Notes: generated by a model from the letters alone, not told the origin. A stretch of DNA of 58,380 nucleotides from Mycobacterium nebraskense (GCF_002102255.1 NZ_LQPH01000126.1:1-58380), one strand, 5' to 3'. Counted from the first letter of the stretch, positions 34,751 through 43,380 are shown. Translations and numbers: made by a program.

Positions 34751-35350
34751 GCGCGGGGGGAGAGCCAAACCGGAACGCAGCAGCTCCAGGCTGGACGCCA
34801 CCAGTTCGCCGAGGTCGCCGGTGGCGCCGTTGCGCCCCCAATGCTCCACTGCCACAACGAGGGCGGCGGCCATAGCCGAGCCGGTGACCTCGGCGAGCAG
34901 ATCGATGTTCGGCACGTCCGGGTTGCGGCCCCTGACGAAGTCGGTCAGCACTTGCGCGAACGACGATTGCACGACGCGCAGATGGCTCGCGATGCGTTCG
35001 GCGCTGATCAACTCCGCGCGGGCCGTCGCGGCCTGACGGACCACTTCAAGGTCGTGCGGGAAGGCCGCGACGCTCGCCAGCACCGCATCGAAGAGCGATT
35101 CAGAGGCGGGGCGGCCGGCGAGCGCCTCAGCCAGCCATTCCAGCTGCGTTTCGTAGTCCCGGAAGAGCACCGCCTCCTTGGTGGGAAAGTGGCGGAAGAA
35201 GGTCCGTTCGGTGACGCCGGCCTCCCGGGCCAGCTCGGTCACGGTGACGTTGGCAAATCCCTTGCGCGCAAAGCTTTTCAGCGCAGCTTGGCGCAGTGCC
35301 TCGTGCGTCGATCGTCGGCGTAGCTCATGGCGGTTCGTCGGCGCGGTCAT
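34748..35350 (-). CDS. TetR-family transcriptional regulator
   Basis: 200-residue repressor from the ATG at 35350. The helix-turn-helix is ARKGFANVTVTELAREAGVT followed by ERTFFRHFPTKEAVLF, both typical. The C-terminal helices form a ligand-binding domain with a long middle helix (LFDAVLASVAAFPHDLEVVR). The frame is open to an ATG at 35398, but that codon is part of one of two palindromic operator-like sites, so initiation there is unlikely and 35350 gives the normal TetR length. It is divergent from the FAD oxidoreductase and probably represses both genes. Confidence 0.94.
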   Translation of the reverse strand: MTAPTNRHELRRRSTHEALRQAALKSFARKGFANVTVTELAREAGVTERTFFRHFPTKEAVLFRDYETQLEWLAEALAGRPASESLFDAVLASVAAFPHDLEVVRQAATARAELISAERIASHLRVVQSSFAQVLTDFVRGRNPDVPNIDLLAEVTGSAMAAALVVAVEHWGRNGATGDLGELVASSLELLRSGLALPPR

Positions 35351-35382
35351 CCCACCGGAATGGTATCCCAGCCGGCCAGAAC

Positions 35383-35398
35383 TCGTCAGGACTGACAT
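35383..35398. promoter_or_regulatory. Probable TetR operator, imperfect copy
   Basis: TCGTCAGGACTGACAT shares its right half exactly with the perfect palindrome 25 bases away. The left half differs at three positions. Together they make a tandem operator between the TetR gene and the FAD oxidoreductase. Confidence 0.6.
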
Positions 35399-35407
35399 CT
35401 TCCAATC

Positions 35408-35423
35408 ATGTCAGTACTGACAT
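35408..35423. promoter_or_regulatory. Probable TetR operator, perfect palindrome
   Basis: ATGTCAGTACTGACAT is a perfect 16-base palindrome located 34 bases before the start of the FAD oxidoreductase. Its size and place are right for a TetR dimer. A second, imperfect copy lies 25 bases to the left (centre to centre), two to two and a half helical turns. Confidence 0.75.
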
Positions 35424-35456
35424 ATTCTTGTCACGCGCCAACTGAGGGAGAAAACC

Positions 35457-37028
35457 ATGCCGGACTATGCCGCGATCGTCGTGGGAGCGGGCCACAACGG
35501 CTTGACCGCGGCGACTGTTCTGCAGCGCGCGGGGGTGCGGACGCTGTGCCTGGAAGCCAACACCTATGCGGGCGGCATGGCGGCGACCGTCGAATTGATC
35601 GACGGCTTCCGGTACGAGATCGCCGGTTCCGTCCAGTTCCCGACGGCGAGCCAAATCACCAAGGACCTCGGGCTGGACACCCTGCCCACGGTCGAGCCGG
35701 AGGTGATGTCCACCAACATCGGCGACCACGGTGAGGAGCCGATGGTCTTCTACCGCGACCCGATGCAGCTGATGACGCACCTGGCCGAGAAGCACGGCAT
35801 CGAAGCCGTCACCGGCATGGCCGAATTGATCGGCTGGAGCCAGGGCCCCGCAAAGGCCCTGGGCCGCTTCGACGTCCGCACACCACCCAAGACCCTCGAC
35901 GAGATGTATGCCTGCGCGGCCAACGACGCCGAGCGACGGGCCGTTCACGAAATGTTGTTCGGCTCGGCGATGGACGTCATCGACCGGTACCTGCCCGACA
36001 AGGACAAGCACGCGGTCATGCGCGGGATGCTCGCGTTCCTCGCGATCAACTCCACCTACCGCGGCCCCTATACGCCGGGCAGCGCCACGTGCCTGGCGTT
36101 CGCCCTGGCCGTGCCCCAGAACGAAGCAGGTAGCACGGCGATGATGACCAAACTCAAGGGGGGCATCGGCGCGCTCACCGAACACCTGCGTGAGCAATTC
36201 GTCTCCCACGGCGGCGAGATCCGCTTCCGCGCCAAGGTGGAGCAGATCCTCGTCGACCACGGCGCGGTGACCGGGGTGCGGTTACGCGACGGGTCGACCA
36301 TCACCGCCCCGATTGTGGTCTCCAACCTCGCGCCGGACGTCACGCTCACCGATCTCATTGCATCGGAACATGTTCCGGTGGAGCTGCTCTCGCGACTGTC
36401 GGGTCGCGATCACCGGGCCTCCTTCGTGCAGATCCACTTCGCCCTCGACGGACTGCCCGAATTCGCCGCACCCTATGAGTTTTTGAACGAAGAAGGCATG
36501 CAACAGTCGGTCGGGATTTTCGGCGCCCCGGAAGAACAACAGCTGCACTGGGAGAATTGCCGGCGGGGCATTGTGCCGGACAACCCGTCGATGGGAATGC
36601 AAATCCCGTCCGTCCACGATCCGAGCATGGCCCCGCCCGGTAAGCACGCCGCCAGCGCGTACGCGTACGCCTTCCCGGTCGAAAGCGACCGCCAAGATCA
36701 TGGTCGACTCAAAAACGAGATGGCACAACGTGTTATCGACAAGATCACCCGGCTGGCCCCGAACTTCAAAGACATCGTGATCCGCCACATCACCTTCGCG
36801 CCCTACCACATGAACACGATGTTCGGCGCGCCCGCCGGCGACTTCTGCCATGGCCTGCTGCACCCAGACTTGATGGGTCCCAACAGGCCCGGGCCGAAGG
36901 GATTCCTCGACTTCCAGATTCCCATCGACGGCCTCTACCTCGGCGGCGCGGGATGTCACGGCGGGCCGGGAATCACGTTCACCCCCGGCTACAACGCCGC
37001 TTATCAGGCGCTCGACGACAAGGCCTGA
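35457..37028 (+). CDS. Phytoene-desaturase-like FAD oxidoreductase
   Basis: 523-residue flavoenzyme of the carotenoid desaturase/isomerase group. Seen: the FAD loop AAIVVGAGHNGLTAATVLQR, the extended AGGMAATVELIDGFRYEIAG, VVSNLAPDVTLTDLI in the middle, and the C-terminal GLYLGGAGCHGGPGITFTPG that closes on the flavin. Related proteins are common in mycobacteria as uncharacterised NAD(P)/FAD-dependent oxidoreductases; retinol saturases belong here too. No carotenoid genes are nearby, so the substrate may be another polyprenyl or steroid-like lipid. GAGGGAGAAAAC precedes the ATG. Probably repressed by the divergent TetR. Confidence 0.93.
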   Translation: MPDYAAIVVGAGHNGLTAATVLQRAGVRTLCLEANTYAGGMAATVELIDGFRYEIAGSVQFPTASQITKDLGLDTLPTVEPEVMSTNIGDHGEEPMVFYRDPMQLMTHLAEKHGIEAVTGMAELIGWSQGPAKALGRFDVRTPPKTLDEMYACAANDAERRAVHEMLFGSAMDVIDRYLPDKDKHAVMRGMLAFLAINSTYRGPYTPGSATCLAFALAVPQNEAGSTAMMTKLKGGIGALTEHLREQFVSHGGEIRFRAKVEQILVDHGAVTGVRLRDGSTITAPIVVSNLAPDVTLTDLIASEHVPVELLSRLSGRDHRASFVQIHFALDGLPEFAAPYEFLNEEGMQQSVGIFGAPEEQQLHWENCRRGIVPDNPSMGMQIPSVHDPSMAPPGKHAASAYAYAFPVESDRQDHGRLKNEMAQRVIDKITRLAPNFKDIVIRHITFAPYHMNTMFGAPAGDFCHGLLHPDLMGPNRPGPKGFLDFQIPIDGLYLGGAGCHGGPGITFTPGYNAAYQALDDKA

Positions 37029-37038
37029 AAACGCGGCC

Positions 37039-37647
37039 TCAGCCTCCGAAGGTTCCGGTGAGCTGTGCCTGCGCGGTCGCGCTGCCGGCGATCGTCTGCG
37101 CCGCCTGGACGCCGGCGAGGCCGCCGGGCAACTGGTAATCGTTGGGAAGCTGATAGAGGGTGAACCGGTAGTGGTGCGTGCCGGTTCCCGTCGGCGGGCA
37201 GGGTCCTTGGTATCTGGGCTGCCCGCCTGTGTTCGGCAGCGTCGTCGCGCCGGCCGGTGTCTGACCATCGCTTGTGCTGCCCGAACCGGGCGCGATTCCG
37301 ATCACGACCCAGTGCACGTATAGCCCGTTGACGGCGTCCGGGTCGTCGAGTACGAGTGCCGCGCCCAACGGCGCCGACCATGTCAGCGGCGGCGCGACGT
37401 TGGCCCCCTTGCAGGTGTACTGCACGGGGATCGGCGCACCGTCGGTGAACGCCGGGCTGCTGATGGTCAACGGCCCGCCGGCGGGCGCGGCCGGGGCCGT
37501 GCGCCCGAGGGTCGTCACCTTCGGCGTCGACGGCGCCGTCATGCGGGTGTCGCCGTGGCCGCCGCAGCCGGCGAGCGCGACGAGGACCGCCAGCCCGCCG
37601 ATGACCGATGCGACCCGGTGGAAATAGCTCACGGGTGTCGATTCCAT
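37039..37647 (-). CDS. lppC: PEBP/YbhB-type lipoprotein (LppC-like)
   Basis: 202-residue predicted lipoprotein: lipobox ALAGC with Cys28, then a phosphatidylethanolamine-binding-protein domain. Domain landmarks are [40 protein letters not shown] with the anion-site Asp in [16 protein letters not shown], and [20 protein letters not shown], the PEBP signature loop. Ligands of bacterial YbhB-type proteins are not known; kinase-inhibitor names are historical. The ATG at 37647 puts the signal sequence correctly; upstream residues in the frame would not. Convergent with the FAD oxidoreductase (10 bases apart). Corresponds to lppC (Rv1911c) or its neighbour Rv1910c, which are paralogues. Confidence 0.88.
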   Translation of the reverse strand: MESTPVSYFHRVASVIGGLAVLVALAGCGGHGDTRMTAPSTPKVTTLGRTAPAAPAGGPLTISSPAFTDGAPIPVQYTCKGANVAPPLTWSAPLGAALVLDDPDAVNGLYVHWVVIGIAPGSGSTSDGQTPAGATTLPNTGGQPRYQGPCPPTGTGTHHYRFTLYQLPNDYQLPGGLAGVQAAQTIAGSATAQAQLTGTFGG

Positions 37648-37697
37648 AAGGACAGTGTGGCGCGCGCAGCGGCCGTCCGGAAGCACCTAATTTGCCG

Positions 37698-38144
37698 CTA
37701 CGAGCCGCGCTTCTTCAACTCCAGTACCCGTTTACGCAGTCCCTTGGTGGCGGTGTCCATGAGGCTTTTGGACCCGCGCTTGATCAAGAACCCGGGCACT
37801 GGCATCAACAGGTCGACGGTGAGATCGAAGCTCACCCGGGTGGAGTCGCCGTCGGGCGTCAGCGTGTAGCGGCCATCCTGCGCGCGTTGCTGTTTGGCGC
37901 TGACCAGAGTCCAGCTCACGCCGTCGTCGTGAGCGGTGTACGCCAGCTCCTGCTCGTCGCTGACCCCGACAAGTTTGACCACTTGCTTCGACCTGGTGGG
38001 GTGGCCCTGATCGTCCCGCTCGAGAACCTCCACCTTTTGATGAACCGAGGACCACTCCGGCAGCGATTCGATGTCGAACAGCACATCCAGGATCTCATCC
38101 GGTGTCGCTTCGATGACGACCTCGCGGGATTCGGTGACAGCCAT
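37698..38144 (-). CDS. SRPBCC-fold protein
   Basis: 148-residue START/SRPBCC protein of the polyketide-cyclase-like branch. Landmarks are VVIEATPDEILDVLFDIESL at the N-terminus, SSVHQKVEVLERDDQGHPTR, VSWTLVSAKQQRAQDGRYTL and a C-terminal Leu-rich basic helix (KSLMDTATKGLRKRVLELKK). Such proteins carry hydrophobic ligands. It lies 35 bases upstream of the fadB5 stop-proximal end and in the same orientation, so it is probably transcribed after fadB5. Ligand unknown. Confidence 0.9.
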   Translation of the reverse strand: MAVTESREVVIEATPDEILDVLFDIESLPEWSSVHQKVEVLERDDQGHPTRSKQVVKLVGVSDEQELAYTAHDDGVSWTLVSAKQQRAQDGRYTLTPDGDSTRVSFDLTVDLLMPVPGFLIKRGSKSLMDTATKGLRKRVLELKKRGS

Positions 38145-38179
38145 GGAGGATAGATAACCACTGCAGCGCCGCTAAAAAC

Positions 38180-39184
38180 TCACGGGACCAGGACCACCTT
38201 GCCGATATTCTCCCGCGCCGCCAGGATGCGGTGCGCCTCCGGCGCTTCGGCGAATGGCACCGCGGCGTGGACGACCGGAGCGATCGTCCCGTCCCCGAGC
38301 GCCTTGGCGAGCGGAGTGATCCACGGCTCGAGCGTGCCGCGGTCGTCCCACAGCCGCAGCATGTTGAGGCCGATCACGGCCTTGGACTCGGAGAGCTGGT
38401 CGATCAGGTTGAACCCGCGCAGCATCGCCAGCGCGTGCGGGGCGGCCGCCCGCAGCGAGCGCTTCTCGCCGTGCTGAAGGTTCGAAACCCCGTATCCCAC
38501 AAGCCTTCCGCCCGGCCGCAACAGCGCGTAGGACCGCCGCAGCGACGTGCCGCCCAGCGCGTCGAGCACCAGATCGTACGGCTCCAGGCCATGCCACCAG
38601 CCGTCTCGGCGGTAGTCGATCGCTCGGTCCACCCCCAGTGCGGCCAGCTTCTGATGCTTTGCGGGCGACGCGGTGCCATGCACCTCGGCCCCGGCGGCCT
38701 TCGCGAACTGGATGGCCGCGATGCCGACCCCGCCGGCCGCGGCGTGCACCAGCACCCGTTCACCGGCGCGCAGCGACCCGTAACCGTGCAGCGCGGCCCA
38801 CGCGGTCGCGTAGTTGACCGGGACGGCCGCGCCCTGTTCGAAGGTCATCGCGTCCGGCAGCGGCACGGAGTCGCTCGCCGCCACATTGACGATCTCGGCG
38901 TAGCCGCCGAACCGGGTTCCCGCCAGCACCCGGTCGCCGACACGGCCGGGGTCGACACCGTCGCCAACCGCCTCAACGATCCCGGCGACTTCGTAGCCAA
39001 CGACCGCCGGGAGTTTTGGCGCATCGGGGTACATGCCGACGCGGGCGAGATGATCGGCGAAGTTCACGCCCGCCGCGCGCACCCCGACCCGCAGCTGCCC
39101 TGGGCCCGGCGGCGGCGGATCGGGCCGCTGCTGGACCCGCAGCACCGACGGATCGCCGCGCTTGGTGATGACGACTGCGCGCAT
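38180..39184 (-). CDS. fadB5: FadB5-like quinone oxidoreductase (MDR family)
   Basis: 334-residue medium-chain reductase of the zeta-crystallin/quinone-oxidoreductase group, without the zinc-site Cys residues. Seen: MRAVVITKRGDPSVLRVQQR at the N-terminus, AAGVNFADHLARVGMYPDAP, and the NADPH loop VLVHAAAGGVGIAAIQFAKA. The length equals M. tuberculosis FadB5 (Rv1912c), and it has the same neighbours (lppC on one side, Rv1913 on the other). The name suggests beta-oxidation but the sequence shows a reductase, not a hydroxyacyl-CoA dehydrogenase. The ATG at 39184 follows GAGAAGGAATT. It is divergent from the metallo-hydrolase gene. Confidence 0.93.
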   Translation of the reverse strand: MRAVVITKRGDPSVLRVQQRPDPPPPGPGQLRVGVRAAGVNFADHLARVGMYPDAPKLPAVVGYEVAGIVEAVGDGVDPGRVGDRVLAGTRFGGYAEIVNVAASDSVPLPDAMTFEQGAAVPVNYATAWAALHGYGSLRAGERVLVHAAAGGVGIAAIQFAKAAGAEVHGTASPAKHQKLAALGVDRAIDYRRDGWWHGLEPYDLVLDALGGTSLRRSYALLRPGGRLVGYGVSNLQHGEKRSLRAAAPHALAMLRGFNLIDQLSESKAVIGLNMLRLWDDRGTLEPWITPLAKALGDGTIAPVVHAAVPFAEAPEAHRILAARENIGKVVLVP

Positions 39185-39276
39185 CGCGAATTCCTTCTCT
39201 CCCCGCTCAGACCTGCGTGACGGCGTCACGCCAGCCGGCCCATCCGGTCGCAGGACAAGGGTCTCCAGCAGTTTCT

Positions 39277-39296
39277 ATGTCGGCGATTTCCGACAT
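39277..39296. promoter_or_regulatory. Inverted repeat between fadB5 and the metallo-hydrolase
   Basis: ATGTCGGcgatttCCGACAT has perfect 7-base arms and a 6-base spacer. A further copy of the half-site with its flank, TTTCCGACGTGT, follows at about 39305-39316. It lies in the 149-base divergent region and looks like the operator of a dimeric regulator controlling both genes. The regulator is not in the window. Confidence 0.6.
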
Positions 39297-39333
39297 GTCA
39301 ACCATTTCCGACGTGTGCTGACAGCGTGCCCTG

Positions 39334-40077
39334 GTGACCGATATCTTCCTCCCTATGCATTTCGCCTGGGAGCGGCTGACGCCCAGCGTGCACCGCTGTC
39401 GGCTGGCGTTCTGCGACGTCACTATCGGGCTGGTGCGGGGCCGAACCGGGGCGCTGCTCGTCGACACCGGCACCACCCTGGCCGAAGCCGACGCGATCGA
39501 CGCCGACGCCCGCCAGATTGCGGGACGACCAGTAACGCATGTCGTGTTGACGCACAAGCACTTCGACCATGTCCTGGGCTCCTCGGCGTTCGGTGAAGCT
39601 GAAATCTACTGCGCACCAGACGTTGTCGAGTACTTATCGTCGGCTGTCGATCACCTTCGTGAGCATGCCCTGAGTTATGGCGCCGACGCCGCGGAGATCG
39701 ACCGCGCGATCGCGGCACTGAAGCCGCCGCAGCACGGTATCCACGACGCCGTTGTCGACCTCGGCGATCGCACCGTAACGATCGCCCACCTGGGCCGGGG
39801 ACACACCACAGCGGACCTCGTCGTCATTGCGCCCAGCGCAGAAGGTGAAGATGACCCGGTTGTCTTCTTCACCGGTGATCTCGTCGAGGAATCCGCCGAC
39901 CCCTATATCGATGCCGATTCCGATTTAGCGGCCTGGCCGGCCACCCTCGATCGGATCCTCGCGGCAGGCGGACCCGATGCCATCTACGTCCCGGGCCACG
40001 GAAGAGTCGTCGACGCGGAGTTCGTCCGCCGCCAGCGGGATTGGTTGACCCGTCGGGCGGCCGCCGACCCCGGCTAG
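39334..40077 (+). CDS. Metallo-beta-lactamase-fold hydrolase (Rv1913-like)
   Basis: 247-residue metal-dependent hydrolase. The zinc motif is HKHFDH in VVLTHKHFDHVLGSSAFG, with a third ligand His in AHLGRGHTTADLVVIAP, the bridging Asp in VVFFTGDLVEESADPYIDAD, and a late His in YVPGHGRVVDAEFV. The group includes glyoxalase II, lactonases and thioesterases; substrate cannot be told. The start is a GTG at 39334; the ATG at 39355 is almost as good. Its stop overlaps the stop of the convergent gene in CTAG (40074-40077). The position matches Rv1913. Confidence 0.92.
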   Translation: MTDIFLPMHFAWERLTPSVHRCRLAFCDVTIGLVRGRTGALLVDTGTTLAEADAIDADARQIAGRPVTHVVLTHKHFDHVLGSSAFGEAEIYCAPDVVEYLSSAVDHLREHALSYGADAAEIDRAIAALKPPQHGIHDAVVDLGDRTVTIAHLGRGHTTADLVVIAPSAEGEDDPVVFFTGDLVEESADPYIDADSDLAAWPATLDRILAAGGPDAIYVPGHGRVVDAEFVRRQRDWLTRRAAADPG

Positions 40078-40448
40078 ACTCGCGGCCCGCTGCAGGCGGC
40101 AATGAGGGCGTCCGGGTCGGTGACGCTGACGCATAACGAGCGCAGGGATATCGATCGGGTTACGGCCTTCGCCTCTACCGGTGGCTCAATCGTCAACGCC
40201 ACCAGGCCCTTGCCAGACCCATTGACGAGCCAGCGCCCGTGCGAGTAGTGCACGCCCAGGGTGAAGGCTCGGTCGTCCGCCCTTTCGGCACTGGTGATCG
40301 ACGCCAGGGGAATATGAGCGTCGAATGCCCAGCCCATCTTCACGTGTAAGGTCCCCGCCTCCACCCGCACCTCGCTGCGCTTCGGTCCCAGTCCGACGGC
40401 AACCGAAAGGGGGAGGTACCACCGCTCATAGCGCAATTCCATGGGCAT
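40074..40448 (-). CDS. Conserved hypothetical protein (Rv1914c-like)
   Basis: 124-residue protein, no signal peptide or certain membrane segment. It has alternating strands and charged turns (ELRYERWYLPLSVAVGLGPK, VRVEAGTLHVKMGWAFDAHI, then ASITSAERADDRAFTLGVHY). The pattern suggests a small beta-rich fold such as a PH-like domain, but I do not recognise a family with certainty. Convergent with the metallo-hydrolase gene. The ATG at 40448 has no strong ribosome site; an ATG two codons later (40442) is an alternative. Confidence 0.82.
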   Translation of the reverse strand: MPMELRYERWYLPLSVAVGLGPKRSEVRVEAGTLHVKMGWAFDAHIPLASITSAERADDRAFTLGVHYSHGRWLVNGSGKGLVALTIEPPVEAKAVTRSISLRSLCVSVTDPDALIAACSGPRV

Positions 40449-40773
40449 GGCACTCGACCATACCTCTTGTTTGCTGGGCTCGCTGATTTTTCTTGAATCG
40501 GCTCAGGCGGCCGACGCGGGCAGGTCGTGGGTGGCTTTGAAAGGCATTGCCTGCCAACATTTTCCCGTCAGAATCGAATCTTCCGCGCCCGCAGTACCCC
40601 CGCCAGCGATCAAAAGGGTTTTGTGTGCCCCGACGGTCCCAGCGGCCGACGCGGATCGGACTCAGGCGTCCGGCAACAGTTTTGGCACGGGTCTTTCGAC
40701 CCCTGATTGAACGGCCCTCTGCGGGGATAGACTCTCGTCCAAGGGAATCGTGGGCGAAGAGGAGCATAAGGCC
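40449..40773. other. Intergenic region upstream of aceA
   Basis: 325 bases without a supportable gene. It must contain the promoters of the leftward Rv1914c-like gene and of aceA. The right end holds a recognisable promoter (listed separately). The middle is plain, with no repeat of note. Confidence 0.55.
40707..40733 (+). promoter_or_regulatory. Probable aceA promoter
   Basis: TTGAAC (40707-40712) and TAGACT (40728-40733) make a plausible SigA-type -35/-10 pair with a 15-base spacer, 41 bases before the aceA ATG. The ribosome site AGAGGAG (40758-40764) follows, nine bases before the ATG at 40774. The short spacer lowers the confidence. Confidence 0.5.
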
Positions 40774-43062
40774 ATGGCCATCATTGACTCGGACACCGAA
40801 GTCCGGACATCGTTTGAAGACGACCTCGCCGCCACGCAGCGATACATCGACGGCCCGCGCTTCGCCGGCATCACCCGCCTATACACGGCCCGCCAAGTAG
40901 TGGAGCAGCGCGGCACCATCCCGGCCGACTACACCGTGGCACGCAACGCGGCGGCGGCCTTCTACGACCGGCTGCGCGAGTTGTTCGCCGCCAAGAAGAG
41001 CATCACGACCTTCGGCCCCTACTCGCCCGGCCAGGCGGTGGCCATGAAGCGGATGGGGATCGAGGGCATCTACCTTGGCGGCTGGGCAACGTCGGCCAAG
41101 GGCTCCACCACCGAGGACCCCGGCCCGGACCTCGCCAGCTATCCGCTGAGCCAGGTGCCCGACGACGCCGCAGTACTGGTGCGCGCCCTGCTCACCGCCG
41201 ACCGCAACCAGCAGTACCAGCGGCTGCACATGAGCGAGCGGCAGCGCGCCACCACCCCCGCGTACGACTACCGGCCGTTCATCATCGCCGACGCGGACAC
41301 CGGCCACGGCGGTGACCCGCACGTGCGCAACCTGATCCGCCGCTTCGTCGAGGTCGGCGTCGCGGGCTACCACATCGAGGACCAGCGCCCGGGTACCAAG
41401 AAATGCGGCCACCAGGGCGGCAAGGTGCTGGTGCCGTCGGACGAACAGATCAAACGCCTCAACGCGGCGCGGTTCCAACTCGACATCATGAAGGTGCCCG
41501 GCATCATCGTCGCCCGCACCGACGCCGAGGCGGCCAACCTCATCGACAGCCGCGCCGACGAGCGCGACCAGCCGTTCCTGCTCGGCGCGACCAACCTCGA
41601 CATCCCTTCGTACAAGGCCTGTTTCCTGGCGCTGGTCCGGCGCTTCTACGAGCTGGGAGTCAAGGAGCTCAACGGCCACCTGCTCTACGCTCTCGCCGAC
41701 TCCGAGTACGCCGCCGCCACCGCCTGGCTCGAGCGCCAGGGCATCCAGGGCCTGATCTCCGACGCCGTGAACGCCCGGCGGGACGACGGACAAGACTCGA
41801 TCGACGACCTCTTCGACCAGGTCGAGTCGCGGTTCGTGGCGGCGTGGGAGGACGACGCCGGGCTGATGACCTACAGCGAGGCCGTGGCGGAGGTGCTCGC
41901 GTTCGACGAGCACGAAGACGAGCAACCGAGCCTGACCCCCGACGAGTGGCGACAGTTCGCGGCGCGCGCGTCGCTCTTCATCGCCCGGGAGAAGGCGAAG
42001 GAACTGGGCGTCGACCCGCCATGGGACCCGGAACTGTCGAAGACCCCGGAGGGCTACTACCAGATCCGCGGCGGCATTCCGTACGCGATCGCCAAGTCGC
42101 TCGCGGCCGCGCCGTTCGCCGACATCCTCTGGATGGAGACGAAGACCGCCGATCTCGCCGACGCCCGCGAGTTCGCCGACGCGATCCACGCCGAATTCCC
42201 CGACCAGATGCTGGCCTACAACCTCTCTCCGTCATTCAACTGGGACACCACCGGGATGACCGACGAGGAGATGAAGCGCTTCCCCGAGGAGCTCGGCAAG
42301 ATGGGCTTCGTCTTCAACTTCATCACCTACGGCGGCCACCAGATCGACGGCGTCGCCGCCGAGGAATTCGCCACGTCGCTGCAGCAGGACGGCATGCTGG
42401 CGCTGGCTCGGCTGCAGCGCAAGATGCGCCTGGTCGAGTCGCCATACCGGACACCGCAGACCCTGGTCGGCGGGCCACGCAGCGACGCGGCGCTGCAGGC
42501 GTCCTCCGGGCGCACCGCGACCACCAAGGCGATGGGCAAGGGCTCGACCCAGCATCAGCACCTCGCGCAGACCGAGGTACCAAAGAAGCTGCTGGAGGAG
42601 TGGCTGGCGCTGTGGAGCGAGAACTACCAGCTCGGCGAAAAGCTGCGGGTGACCCTGCGGCCCCGCCGCGCCGGTTCGGACGTTCTCGAGCTCGGGATCT
42701 ACGGCAACGGGGACGAGCAGCTGGCGAACGTCGTCCTCGATCCGATCAAGGACCGGCACGGCCGCAGCATCCTGCAGGTGCGTGACCAGAACACCTTCGC
42801 CGAGAAGCTACGCCAGAAGCGCCTGATGACGCTGATTCACCTCTGGCTGGTGCACCGGTTCAAGGCGGACGCGGTGTACTACGTGACGCCGACCGAGGAC
42901 AACCTCTATCAGACCGAGAAGATGAAGTCCCACGGCATCTTCAGCGAGGTCTATCAGGAGGTCGGCGAGATCATCGTCGCCGAGGTGAACAAGCCGCGCA
43001 TCACCGAGCTGCTGACACCGGACCGGGTGGCGCTACGGAAGTTGATCACCAAGGAGGCCTAG
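40774..43062 (+). CDS. aceA: Isocitrate lyase 2, full length
   Basis: 762-residue enzyme that splits isocitrate to glyoxylate and succinate in the glyoxylate shunt; mycobacterial isocitrate lyases also act as methylisocitrate lyases in propionyl-CoA disposal. The active-site motif KKCGHQGGK is present with Cys211 as the catalytic residue. Metal and substrate loops are visible in [15 protein letters not shown] and [11 protein letters not shown]. The C-terminal 200 residues form the extra domain of ICL2 ([20 protein letters not shown]). In M. tuberculosis H37Rv this gene is broken into aceAa and aceAb (Rv1915/Rv1916); here there is no frameshift. The ATG at 40774 is chosen over a GTG at 40750 because of AGAGGAG. 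Confidence 0.97.
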   Translation: MAIIDSDTEVRTSFEDDLAATQRYIDGPRFAGITRLYTARQVVEQRGTIPADYTVARNAAAAFYDRLRELFAAKKSITTFGPYSPGQAVAMKRMGIEGIYLGGWATSAKGSTTEDPGPDLASYPLSQVPDDAAVLVRALLTADRNQQYQRLHMSERQRATTPAYDYRPFIIADADTGHGGDPHVRNLIRRFVEVGVAGYHIEDQRPGTKKCGHQGGKVLVPSDEQIKRLNAARFQLDIMKVPGIIVARTDAEAANLIDSRADERDQPFLLGATNLDIPSYKACFLALVRRFYELGVKELNGHLLYALADSEYAAATAWLERQGIQGLISDAVNARRDDGQDSIDDLFDQVESRFVAAWEDDAGLMTYSEAVAEVLAFDEHEDEQPSLTPDEWRQFAARASLFIAREKAKELGVDPPWDPELSKTPEGYYQIRGGIPYAIAKSLAAAPFADILWMETKTADLADAREFADAIHAEFPDQMLAYNLSPSFNWDTTGMTDEEMKRFPEELGKMGFVFNFITYGGHQIDGVAAEEFATSLQQDGMLALARLQRKMRLVESPYRTPQTLVGGPRSDAALQASSGRTATTKAMGKGSTQHQHLAQTEVPKKLLEEWLALWSENYQLGEKLRVTLRPRRAGSDVLELGIYGNGDEQLANVVLDPIKDRHGRSILQVRDQNTFAEKLRQKRLMTLIHLWLVHRFKADAVYYVTPTEDNLYQTEKMKSHGIFSEVYQEVGEIIVAEVNKPRITELLTPDRVALRKLITKEA

Positions 43063-43172
43063 AGAGCGGTCCGCGAGCCGAGGCCGTTCGCAGGTGACGA
43101 AGGTTGTGACAGTACGGCCACTTCGCGCTCGAGGCCGCCCCGGTCATGCCGCGAAACGATGTCCCATTTACG

Positions 43173-43191
43173 AATAAGAAAACTTCTTATT
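43173..43191. terminator. AT-rich hairpin downstream of aceA
   Basis: AATAAGAA (43173-43180), loop AAC, TTCTTATT (43184-43191): a perfect 8-base stem made almost only of A and T, about 110 bases after the aceA stop. It may terminate aceA or be an operator; its base composition is unlike the rest of the window. Confidence 0.45.
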
Positions 43192-43250
43192 GCCGCGTAA
43201 GTAAATTCCCGCATAGCAACAGTTGTCTGCGGATACGATTTTGGTCGCCG

Positions 43251-43380
43251 ATGGTCCATTAGCCCGAGATGGGCCATCGGCCCCCCACGCGCCGCGATTC
43301 TGTTGCACCCGCAGCTGCCACCGCACCGATTGCCGCCGATGAGACGCGCCCTCCGACGGCCCATCCCTGTGATGGGCCAT
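43251..43380. repeat. Three ATGGnCCAT palindromic repeats
   Basis: ATGGTCCAT (43251-43259), ATGGGCCAT (43269-43277) and ATGGGCCAT (43372-43380) are near-palindromes. The latter two are each followed by CGG, giving the 12-base direct repeat ATGGGCCATCGG. Spacing of the first two is 18 bases. They look like binding half-sites for a regulator of the lipoprotein gene. Confidence 0.5.

Noticed and set aside
36367..36374. KstR-core AACATGTT
   Set aside because: Lies well inside the FAD oxidoreductase coding sequence and the outer bases do not fit.
36727..36734. KstR-core AACGTGTT
   Set aside because: Inside the same coding sequence, far from any start; chance occurrence.
40879..42189. 436-codon frame opposite aceA
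   Set aside because: Antisense shadow of the isocitrate lyase gene; repeated Val/Gly/Arg composition without motifs.
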